Assembly: GCF_011386835.1 (NCBI RefSeq)
Contig: NC_088791.1
Location: 53,401,498 to 53,465,497 of the forward strand
DNA from: Chrysemys picta bellii
Taxonomy: Eukaryota; Chordata; Testudines; Emydidae
Direction of reading: 5' to 3'
Length of the DNA stretch: 64,000 nucleotides
The notes beneath the pieces are model-generated. The model did not search any database. It was not told the DNA's origin and saw only the letters and a list, made by a program, of their open reading frames with translations. The translations under genes and the position numbers were made by a program. Shown in pieces: positions 24,292 to 33,055 of this stretch (its first letter is position 1; each line of letters starts with the position of its first letter).

Positions 24292-24976
24292 TTGAGTTTC
24301 CTCAAACTATATGAACAATCTGAAGAAACCTTGCCATTAGACTATGGGGTCTTTTTTGTTTGTTTATTTTGTTATTTAAATTCTCCCTGCCCTGTGCCCT
24401 ATCTTTTCTAAAAGGCCTTTATGCCTGGGAAATTCTTAGTCATAATTCATAATTTTGGGGGTTTACTGTTTCATAAGCACTCACTCTTTCTTTTTCAGTC
24501 CTGATGAAAGGTTTGAAGTTATTTTTCTTTTGTTGGTTTGAGGTATCCTGAGATCCTAGGAATAGGCTAGTGTAAGTCTTCACATCCTTTTACATCAACA
24601 AAGGGATTATGGAAATCAATGTAGGACAATATTATTTCATTTTTCCACAGGCTTCTTTTATATGAGTGAAAGAGCAGGTTAGATCATGATTCAACAGGTT
24701 AAAAAAATAAAGTAATTTAAATGGATGTGATGGGGAGGTCAGACAAGGTTAGAAAAATCAAATATTAGCATACAGAATTACATTCTTTAGCTGCTAGCAG
24801 AAAGTGTGATTGCATATCAGTAATATGTTCAATATGTAGTTCATTTTAAAAAGCCACCATTTTGCTATATTCCCTATAGTAAAATGAGACATCTATAATC
24901 TATCTAAAGCTGTGTGGTAGCTTTAAGAAAACATTACTTATTGTTCACAGCACATGCGTGCCCATATGCACACACA

Positions 24977-25035
<59 letters not shown>

Positions 25036-25274
25036 TAGTTGTCACAAGTTAGGGTCTTGATTCTGCCAACTCTTAAATAACTGCATAATTTCACTTGTCA
25101 GAATAGCCCCATTACAGAGCTAGGCCTAAAAGTCTTATCCAAAGCCTGCTGAAGTCAGTGAGAGTATTTCAATTGACTTTATAGGGATGTGCATCAGGCC
25201 CCAAATATGGAAGCTTTTTCAATATTGAGTGCATTAAACAGGGCATTGGAGATCTAGGGTTCCTCCACCCAGGA
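24292..25274. other. Unique stretch around a CA microsatellite
   Basis: No gene or repeat end recognised apart from the CA repeat annotated separately. Confidence 0.45.
24967..25032. repeat. (CA)n microsatellite
   Basis: An uninterrupted run of about 25 CA units follows a short cacacgcgcaca segment. Alternating purine-pyrimidine sequence of this length is Z-DNA prone and usually length-polymorphic. Confidence 0.97.
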
Positions 25275-25530
25275 ATAAAAAACCCACAGCTGGCCCAGGT
25301 CAGCTGACTTGGGTTGGGCTCTGGACTGAAAAATTGCTGTATAAAATTTTGGGCTCAGGCTACAGCCCAAGCTGTGGGACCGTCCCCCCTCGCAGGGTCC
25401 CAGAGCTTGGGCTCCAGCCCAAACCCAGATGTCTACTTAGCAATTTCTCAGCCCGGAGTCCAAATCCTGTGAGCCCGAGTCAGCTGACTCTGGCCAGCTG
25501 CAGCTTTTTTGTCCCGGTGTAGACATACCC
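25275..25530. mobile_element. Palindromic MITE, left end truncated
   Basis: The right end ggtgtagacataccc is a Harbinger-type TIR. Inside, acagctggcccaggtcagctgactt and gagtcagctgactctggccagctg are inverted copies, as are the agcttgggct / agcccaagct words. The expected left TIR (gggtatgtctacac) is missing, so the element is left-truncated or the boundary is unclear. Confidence 0.6.
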
Positions 25531-25789
25531 GTAGGGGCCCTACTGTCCCACACATTGGTAGGTGTTGGCATCCTGCAATAAAAAACCTGAGCTGTATGTA
25601 TGACAATGAGGTATGTCTGTGTCACTATGAACTCCATTTCATATTATGTGCTGAACATTATTGAAATGCATTCCAGAGAGCCGCCCTCCCCAGGAAAGGT
25701 GTTTAACCCTGCATTGAAAGACTACCTATAGAGAAGTCAAGACTACTATCTAGAGCCATTGATTCTGATTGTCTCTCAACTAGTGGCTC

Positions 25790-26406
25790 ATTCCTATGGA
25801 ACAAAAGACTTTCTACACAACCTCCCACTGGGGGTGGGGGAGGGACAAGCATGCCAATCAAGCTGTAGCAAGGAGGCATGGCCTCCCTCAGACATGGAGG
25901 AAACACCATAAGCCAGCTGGTGGGTGGGGCCAGGAGGGCCATGCGTTGCACACCGAAAGCAGAGGGGTGGGACAGCTCAGTTCAGAGGAAGCCTCTGGAG
26001 GAGATAGACGCTTCTTCCCCAGTGCTGGAGTGGAGCACCAAGGAGCACCGCTGTTGCCCAGGGACCAGCGTGAGCTTCCATGAAGCCCTGATGCTCTTGA
26101 TGTGGAGGAACCACTACCAATACCCTTGGCCGTGTACCCCAGGGAGACTGAGGACTACCTCTGGATCCAGGTACGCCCGAGGGGGAGAGAAGGCAACAAC
26201 CCAGGGGAACCAGGCAATAGTCTGGTGGAGAGTGAGCCTGAAATCAGGTCAGCATGTTGCAGGCAGATCCCTGCTGACCCAGTGGCAGACTGCTCTGCCA
26301 CTGTTAGGACCCTGGGCTGGGACATGATGGAATTGGGCAGGCCCATGTCCCCCCAACCACCCCACCCCTGGGGTGGCCATAATCCCCCTCCAAAGGCTAG
26401 AAGGCC
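25790..26406 (+). mobile_element. Possible fragment of a related LTR element
   Basis: The words gaggcatggcctccctcagacatgg near 25875 match the last part of the LTRs that end at 26920 and 30555. This suggests a partial second copy or part of a composite element directly upstream. An open frame (26102-26443) contains PLPIPLAVYPRETEDYLW but no recognisable domain. Boundaries are uncertain. Confidence 0.35.
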
Positions 26407-26920
26407 TGTGAGCCTCCACTCACCCCAAACTGGAGCCCCATAGTTGGTGTGTGACACTCACCCCAAACCTGAGCCCTATAGGCTGGACTGGTGCTACAGC
26501 TCTGCCTGATTACAGGTCAGAGCCCTGACTGGTTGCTGCCCCACTCTGCTTAAAGGCTGGGTGAGTGAGCTGCGACAGCTCTGCCTGATTGCAGGTGAGA
26601 GCCTTGGCTGTTTGCTGCCCCACCCGCCTAGTGCCAGGGTGAATAAACTGCTGTTGCTCTGCCCGGTTGCAGACCAGACCCGTGACTGTTGACTACCCCG
26701 CCCTGCTTAACAGCTAGGCGGATAGACTGCTACCGCTTTCCCTGGTTACAGGACAGAGCCCAGACTGTGTGTGGCCTGCCCCGCTTGAAAGACGGGCCCC
26801 TTGAGAATTGCTAATTTCCCCCTTTTTCTCTGCTTGGAGAAGGCTTTACCAGACCCAAATTGAGAAGAGGCATGGCCTCCCTCAGACACAGACATGGAGG
26901 GACGGCCCCTCCGGCTTACA
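26407..26920 (+). repeat. 5' LTR of Gmr1-like element
   Basis: It pairs with 30031-30555: both share ggactgg.gctacagctctgc, gctgtttgctgcccc, ggcagggtgaataaactgct-type text, ccctgcttaacagct, and the end ggcttaca / agcttaca. A poly(A) signal aataaa lies at about 26642. The end ca at 26919-26920 is followed by a primer-site-like sequence. The start is approximate because caccccaaacctgagccc repeats blur it. Confidence 0.7.
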
Positions 26921-26922
26921 CG

Positions 26923-26940
26923 TGGTGGAGAAAGCAGACG
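26923..26940 (+). other. Putative tRNA primer binding site
   Basis: The 18 bases begin tggtggagaaagc and start 2 bp after the LTR end. A 5' TGG complementary to the tRNA 3' CCA is the standard primer-site signature in LTR retrotransposons. Which tRNA is used was not determined. Confidence 0.5.
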
Positions 26941-28300
26941 TAACACCCCCTGACGCAGAGGGGGGACCATACTGCTCTTCCGCTGTCACCAGCGGACCCC
27001 CATCATGGAGTGGGATAAGCTGGTCAAAGGGGGGCCAAAAGCCAGCAGCAGCAGCAGGCCACACAGCTCCAGCAACAGCAACAACTGCTTCAGCAGCTAG
27101 GAGCCCAACAACAGCTCATTCAGGAGTTGGGGGCCCAGCAACAGGAGCAACAGTGACAATATACTCAGGAGCTGGCCACCCTGCTGGCCACCCCGAGGGT
27201 CAGCCTGCCAGAGGTGTGATACCAGCACCAGCCCTCAGTCTGTTGCTCCGGCTCACCAAGGTGGGGCCAGGGGACAACACCGAAGCGTTCCTGATAATAT
27301 TTGAGTGCGTCCCTTCTGCTGCCAGCTGGGACTCTGTGCAATGGGCCATTCTCTTGGCTCCCTACTTGATGGGGGCCACTCAACCAGCCTACCGTGCCCT
27401 CTCAGATGAAGGGGCTCGGGACTACAGGATGGTGAAGGCTGCCATTCAGGGGTGGTCTGGGGCCTGGGGCGTAAGTGACGAATCCTTCACTTCGAGGACC
27501 AACCCGTCACTTCTGGGACCGACCACGCTGGCCAATTGCACTGGACAGCAAGACCCCCCAAAGTGTACGGCCCAGAGCATCATCCCGATTCGCCGTACCT
27601 TAGGGACTGCTCTGCTGCCATTCTAGATGTCTTGGATATTACCCCAGAGACATTTCGATGGCGTTTCCAGGGGAAGACCTACCTGCCAGGCACCCGACCC
27701 CGAGTGGTTGCCCATGAACTAAAGGATGCCTGTTGGCGCTGGCTGCAGCCAGACCAATGATCTGATGCCAAAGGTGCGGAGCAAATAGTGGTGGAACAGT
27801 TCCTGCACATTCTCCCAGTACAAGGCTGAATGTGGGTGATGAGGCATTGCCCTACCACCTTGAGCACCGCCATGCAATTAATGGAGGACTTCATGGCAGC
27901 CAAGAACCCGGTGGCACCCGACGTGACTCTGGTGGTTCGAAGTCCTTGCAACGCCACATGGCCAGCGAGCGCCCAGATGACCCCCTGAGAGGTGCTACTC
28001 CATGAGGACAGCCATAAACACAAGTCTCCCCCAGGACCCATCCCAAGAATTCCGGGGCCACCCCTTAGTCGGAAGGGTGGATGGCAGGACCCAAGGCCAG
28101 AACCCACAGAGCCCCGACACAGTGAGGAGGATCAAACAGGCCCCGCTGAAATAGGGCCCTGTTATGCCTGTGGCCAATTCGGGCATTTCCAAAGGCAGTG
28201 TGCCATGATGGACAGTTTCTATGGGCAAATATGCACCATGGAAACCTGTGCCCGGCAACACCTGGAGGCAAAGATAATGATTCCTGTACACTTCAGACAA
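26941..28300 (+). pseudogene. Gag remnant with SCAN-like capsid segment and zinc knuckle
   Basis: Three pieces lie in order but not in one frame. A capsid N-terminal stretch at about 27249-27450 holds LTKVGPGDNTEAF and LLAPYLMGATQPAYRAL. A capsid C-terminal stretch at about 27631-27900 holds ITPETFRWRF, LKDACWRWLQP and, after an in-frame TGA at 27758, VVEQFLHILP and MEDFMAAK. A zinc knuckle CYACGQFGHFQRQC at 28160-28201 fits CX2CX4HX4C. The second piece follows the pattern of SCAN domains (PE.FR..FR, LRE.C..WL, VLEQFL.ILP). Gag packages the RNA; this copy has several stops. Confidence 0.7.
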
Positions 28301-28520
28301 CGGTTGGTGACCACCCTACTTGATTCGGGGTGTGGTCAGACTTTGGTATGCCAACGATGGTACCAGCCCTCGATGGAACCCAGGGCCAGGTACATCTCCG
28401 TTGCATCCATGGAGGTGTCCAGACCTACCCCATGACCCCGTGACCCTAGCGGTGGCTGGGGTAACCCGAGAGATGTCAGTAGTGGTCGCTGCAGATTTAC
28501 CCCACCCTGTCATCCTCCAG
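28300..28520 (+). pseudogene. Retropepsin-like protease remnant
   Basis: Downstream of the zinc knuckle, near 28315-28347, LLDSGCGQTLV carries the DSG active-site motif of retroviral-type aspartic proteases. The frame shifts soon after: a different frame from about 28430 reads LAVAGVTREMSVVVAADL, a plausible protease continuation. Only the active-site half is clear. Confidence 0.6.
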
Positions 28521-28699
28521 TTTCTCAAGAACCTGAATATCTGGGGCATTCCCCCAAGGATGGTCCTCGAGGGGAAGAAGCCTGACAAGGAAACCACCCA
28601 GATGGATGAGGCAGACCCTGGATAGGCGCCAGCCCCACAGGAGGATCTGATTGGTAGGCCTGAACTGACCCCCACCCTGGTGGATGGGGGAGACCCCGG

Positions 28700-29586
28700 C
28701 TGGGGTACAATGGCAGACTTTTGTTGAGGCCAACAAGATTACCCCACCCTGAGGCACGCCTACAAGCAGCTAGTCTGCGAGGATGCTGTCATGGTCAATG
28801 CACAGAGAGCCAATCAGTGGCCTCAATTCAAGCTCATCCAGGATCGGCTATATGTGTTGAGCTAGACCTGCGAACTCCGGTCCCAGCTACTGATCCCTTG
28901 GTGTCACGGGCATGCTGTGCTACGACTAGCCATGATGTCCCGGCGGCCAGCCACCTCATGCTAGAGAAGATGCTGGCCAGTGTCCTGTCCCATTTCTTCT
29001 GGCTGGGCATGTACCATGACCAGAATGCCAGCTAGCAGCCCCTTCTGGGGCACCCAGGGCACCCCTGGACCCCCTCCCGCTGATGAGAACCCCTTTTGAA
29101 AGGGTAGCCATGGACTTGGTGGGACCTCTGGCAAGGAGTGCAGCTGGATTCTGGTATATCCTAGTAGTTCTGGACTATGCCACACGGTTTCCTGAGGCTG
29201 TCTCCCTGAGAAATGCCACTGCCCGTACTGTGGCAGCCCAGGAAGCCCAAGCACGAGGATACAATCGGGGTATGAGAGAGCGGGTCTTCGAACCCGGGGA
29301 TCGAGACCTGGTCCTGCTCCCTTCAGCCGAGTCTAAGCTGCTGGCCCATTGGCAAGGGCCCTATGAGGTCATCCGCCAAACAGGGCCGGTTGATTATGAG
29401 GTTTGCCAGCCAGACCAAAAAAGAAAATGCCAGATCTATCATGTGAATCTGCTAAAACCCTGGCATGCGCGGGACAAATTATTTGTCACTCCCTACCCCC
29501 CAAACCAGAACTGGGCCCGCAAGCACCCATTGGAACGGAGCCTGAAAACCCCCTGCTGGGTGATACCCTCTCAGCTGAACAGTTGA
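28700..29586 (+). pseudogene. Integrase remnant, core partly deleted
   Basis: From 28740, in broken frames, TLRHAYKQLVCEDAVMVNAQ and a zinc-binding-region-like HLMLEKMLASV.SHFFWLGM precede an open frame from 29083. That frame starts the catalytic core (FERVAMDLVGPLARS, YILVVLDYATRFPEAV), giving the first two catalytic Asp contexts. It then jumps at about 29235 to the C-terminal domain (GYNRGMRERVFEPGD, LLAHWQGPYEVIRQTGP, YHVNLLKPWH). The region with the catalytic Glu is missing, so it cannot integrate DNA. Confidence 0.75.
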
Positions 29587-30030
29587 AGCAAGTAAGATGT
29601 CTACTTGAGGCCTTCCCTCAAAGGTTCACCACCATGTCCAGGCAGACAACCCAAATCTACCACTCCATCACCACCTGTCCCGGAGAGGTTGTATGAGACA
29701 TCACCCGACCACTCTCCCACCACATGCGAGAGTCCATTCTAGAACTTGGGGTAATCAAGAGATCCTCGAGTGAGTGGTGGATACCAATTGTCCTCGTCTC
29801 CAAGCCAGACGGGACTTGTCGCTTTTGCATTGATTTCAGAAGGGTCAATGCAATATCCCGCTTTGACACCTACCCGATGCCGTAGGTGGACGAATTACTC
29901 AAATGAGGGGGAGGCCCAGTATATTACCACCCTGGATTTAACCAAGGGATATTGGCAGATCCCACTGATGCCTGAATCAAAAGAGAAAACTGCCTTCGCC
30001 ACCACCAACAGACTCTATCAGTTTACCAGA
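29587..30030 (+). pseudogene. Reverse transcriptase N-terminal remnant
   Basis: Fragments in two frames read SKPDGTCRFCIDFRRVNA, a linker ending DTYPMP, then TLDLTKGYWQIPLMPESKEKT and AFATTNRLYQFTRM. These are the start and the first Asp motif of a Ty3-type RT. Stops occur at 29694 and 29882. The sequence runs into LTR-like repeats at about 30030 before the catalytic YXDD box, so most of RT and all RNase H are missing. Confidence 0.75.
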
Positions 30031-30555
30031 ATGTCAAACCTCACCCCAAACCTGAGCCCCATAGCCATCATGTGGTGCTCACCCAAATCTTGAGCCGCAC
30101 AGACATCATGTGGCGCTCACCCCAAACCTGAGTCCCATAGACTGGACTGGGGCTACAGCTCTGCTTGATTGCAGGCCAGAGTCTGACTGCTTGTGGCCTT
30201 GGCCTGCTTAAAGGCTGGGCGAGTGAGCTGCAACAGCTCTGCCTGATTACAGGCTGTTTGCTGCCCCGCCCTGCCTAGCGGCAGGGTGAATAAACTGCTG
30301 CTGCTCTGCCCAGTTTCAGACCAGACCCTTGACTGTTGGCTACCCCGCCCTGCTTAACAGCTAAGCGAATAGACTGCTACTGCTCTCCCTGGTTACAGGC
30401 CAGAGCCCAGACTGTACCTAGGCCTCTTGAGAACCACTAATTCCCCCCACCACCACCTTTTTCCCTGCTTGGAGAAGGCTTTAGCAGACCCAAATTGCGA
30501 GGAGGCATGACCTCCCTCAGACGCAGACCTGGAGTGACGGCCCCACCAGCTTACA
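30031..30555 (+). repeat. 3' LTR of Gmr1-like element
   Basis: Matches the 5' LTR over most of its length, with a poly(A) signal aataaa at about 30289 and the end cttaca at 30555. The first 120 bases contain about three copies of a roughly 40-bp unit around ctcaccccaaacctgagccc; the 5' LTR has about two. The divergence between the two LTRs, including length differences, indicates an old insertion. Confidence 0.7.
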
Positions 30556-30639
30556 CGAGCGCATGGAAAAAGAGACACAGGCCCTTTTTTAAAAGGTGTG
30601 TGCTGCTCTGTTCAGGGGGCTGACCATCACCACATCTAA

Positions 30640-31110
30640 ACAGGACATGCATCATGAATGGTGTGGAGAAAGTGAAAAGGGAAAACAAAGCAAACAAACC
30701 AGGAGTCACCCAAACCAGGGGTCACCCAAATTAATAGCTGACAGATTTAAAACTGACATAAGAAAGTACTTCTTTATACAAGGCACAGTCAACCTGTGGC
30801 ATTTGTTGCCAGGGAACGAAGTAAAGACCAAAAAGTATAACTGGGTTTAAAAAAAGAATTTGATAACTGCATGGAGGGTAAGTCCATCAATGGCTTTTAG
30901 CCAAGATGGTCAGGGACACAACTCCATGCTCTGGGTGTTCCTAAACTTCTGACTGCTAGAAGCTAGTATTGAATGGATCATTCAATAAATTGCCAGTTCT
31001 GTTTACTGCCCCTTAAGCACCTGGCAGCAGCCACTGCTGGAAGACAGGATACTGGTCTAGCTGGACCATTGGTCTGACCCAGTATGACCATTCTTATGTT
31101 CTTATGCAGG
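30640..31110 (+). mobile_element. CR1 LINE 3' end
   Basis: The + strand reads atgaatggtgtggagaaagtg, gaaagtacttctttatacaagg, tcaacctgtggcatttgttgcc, tccatcaatggcttttagcc, then agacaggatactggtctagc and the end tgacccagtatgaccattct followed by tatgttcttatg. It is the sense counterpart of the copy at 20398-20570. The open frame 30596-30850 is CR1 3' UTR, not a gene. Confidence 0.88.
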
Positions 31111-31442
31111 AAAGGTGAGGACAGCCTGAAATGCTGATAATCCAAAGGGTATGTCTACACTACGGGATTAATCCGAATTTACAGAATTCGAATTTTGGAA
31201 ACAGATTGTATAAAGTCGAATGTATGTGGCCACACTAAGCACATTAATTCGGCGGTGTGCGTCCATGTACCGGGGCTAGCGTCGATTTCCGGAGCGTTGC
31301 ACCGTGGGTAGTAATCCCATAGCTATCCCATAGTTCCCGCAGTCTCCCCCGGCCACTGGAATTCTGGGTTGAGATCCCAGTGCCTGATGGGGCAAAAAAC
31401 ATCGTCGCAGGTGGTTCTGGGTACAGCCTCACCCCTCCCTCC

Positions 31443-32927
31443 ATGAAAGCAACGGCAGACAACCATTTCGCGCCTTTTTTCCTTGGTGAACACTGCAGAC
31501 TCCATACCATGGCAAGCATGGAGCCCGCTCAGCTCAAGACAGCAGTCATGAACATTGTAAACACCTCGCGCATTCTCATGCAGTTTATGCTGAACCAGGA
31601 CCAGAAAAACGAGGCGAGGAGGAGGCGGCAACGGCAGCGCAGTGACAAGAGTGATGAGGACATGGACATGGACATGGACACAGAATTCTCTCAAACTGCG
31701 GGCCCCGGTGCTTTGGAGATCAAGTTGTTAATGGGGCAGGTTCTATCCGTGGAACGCCGATTCTTGGCCTGGGAAACAAGCACAGACTGGTGGGACCTCA
31801 TAGTGTTGCAGGTGTGGGACGATTCCCAGTGGCTGCGAAACTTTTGCATGCATAAGGGCACTTTCATGGAACTTTGTGACTTGCTGTCCCCTGCCCTGAA
31901 GCACCAGAATACCAAGATGAGAGCAGCCCTCACAGTTGAGAAGCGAGTGGTGATAGCCCTGTGGAAGCTTGCAACGCCAGACAGCTACCCGTCGGTCAGG
32001 AATCGATTTGGAGTGGGCAAATCTACTGTGGGGGCTGCTGTGATGCAAGTAGCCAAAGCAATCACTGAGCTGCTGCTACGAAAGGTAGTGACTCTGGGAA
32101 ATGTGCAGGTCAGAGTGGATGGCTTTCCTGCAATGGGATTCCCTAACTGTGGTGGGGTGATAGATGGAACCCATATCCCTATCTTGGCACCGGAGCACCA
32201 GGATACCCAGTACATAAACCGCAAGGAGTACTTTTCAATGGTGCTGCAAGCACTGGTGGATCACAAGGGAAGTTTCACCAACATCAACATGGGCTGGCCG
32301 GGAAGGGTTCATGATGCTCACGTCTTCAGGAACACTACTCTGTTTAAACGGCTGCAGCAAGGGACTTACTTCCCAGACCAGAAAATAACCGTTGGGGATG
32401 TTGAAATGCCAATAGTTATCCTTGGGGACCCAGCCTACCCCTTAATGGCATGGCTCATGAAGCCATACACAGGCAGCCTGGACAGGAGTCAGGAGCTGTT
32501 CAACTACAGGCTGAGCAAGTGCAGAATGGTGGTAGAATGTGCATTTGGACATTTAAAAGGTTGCTGGCGATTGTTACTGACTCGGTCAGACCTCAGCCAA
32601 ACCAATATCCCCATTGTTATTGCTGCTTGCTGTGTGTTCCACAATCTCTGTGAAAGTAAGGGGGAGATCTTTATGGTGGAGTGGGAGGCTGAGGCAAATT
32701 GCCTGGCTGCTGATTACGCGCAGCCAGACACCAGGGCGATTAGAAGAGCACACCAGGAAGCGCTGCGCATCAGAGAAGCTTTGAAAACCAGTTTCATGAC
32801 TGGCCAGGCTACAGAGAGAAATTTCTGTTTGTTTCTTCTTGATGAAAACCCGCCCCCTTTATTGACTCATTCTCTGTGGGGAACCCACCCTCCCCCTTCG
32901 ATCACAGCTTGCTTTCAAAGGAAATAA
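31443..32927 (+). CDS. Harbinger-type DDE transposase
   Basis: The single open frame of 494 codons begins at the first in-frame ATG. A second ATG at 31509 has a stronger context (accATGg) and may be the true start, giving 472 residues. A basic, Asp/Met-rich N-terminal segment (RRRRQRQR, DEDMDMDMD) precedes a helix-turn-helix-like part (FGVGKSTVGAAVMQVAK). The DDE nuclease follows: VIDGTHIPIL with Asp 241, GRVHDAHVF with Asp 291 and VVECAFGHLKG with Glu 365, numbered from 31443. The HARBI/PIF family cuts and joins DNA at 3-bp TWA targets, normally with a Myb-like partner. The tail after EALRIREAL is longer than usual and overlaps the poly(A) signal. No stop or frameshift was seen. Confidence 0.88.
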   Translation: MKATADNHFAPFFLGEHCRLHTMASMEPAQLKTAVMNIVNTSRILMQFMLNQDQKNEARRRRQRQRSDKSDEDMDMDMDTEFSQTAGPGALEIKLLMGQVLSVERRFLAWETSTDWWDLIVLQVWDDSQWLRNFCMHKGTFMELCDLLSPALKHQNTKMRAALTVEKRVVIALWKLATPDSYPSVRNRFGVGKSTVGAAVMQVAKAITELLLRKVVTLGNVQVRVDGFPAMGFPNCGGVIDGTHIPILAPEHQDTQYINRKEYFSMVLQALVDHKGSFTNINMGWPGRVHDAHVFRNTTLFKRLQQGTYFPDQKITVGDVEMPIVILGDPAYPLMAWLMKPYTGSLDRSQELFNYRLSKCRMVVECAFGHLKGCWRLLLTRSDLSQTNIPIVIAACCVFHNLCESKGEIFMVEWEAEANCLAADYAQPDTRAIRRAHQEALRIREALKTSFMTGQATERNFCLFLLDENPPPLLTHSLWGTHPPPSITACFQRK

Positions 32928-32962
32928 AGTCCCTATCATTTAAAAATCATGTATTCTTTATT
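32923..32962. terminator. Convergent poly(A) signals
   Basis: On the + strand aataaa (32923-32928) overlaps the transposase stop codon taa at 32925-32927. On the - strand the complement of tttatt (32957-32962) gives AATAAA for the oppositely transcribed Myb gene. The two 3' ends therefore face each other across about 30 bp. Confidence 0.65.
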
Positions 32963-33055
32963 AATTGATTATAAAAAGAGGGAGAGAACTGAGAAGGTAG
33001 CCTGGATGGGGTTTGGGAGGAGGATCAGAGGGAAGGAAAAGGCCACTAAAAAAGA

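Larger units (their letters stand above)
26407..30555 (+). mobile_element. Gmr1-like Ty3/gypsy retrotransposon, decayed, two LTRs
   Basis: Two similar LTRs bracket about 3.1 kb of internal sequence with recognisable gag, protease, integrase and reverse transcriptase pieces in that order. Integrase before RT is the opposite of ordinary Ty3 elements and matches the Gmr1 group. Every coding region is broken by stops, shifts or deletions: the integrase core lacks its middle, RT stops within its first third, and RNase H is absent. No clear target duplication was found. The copy cannot be autonomous. Confidence 0.75.
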
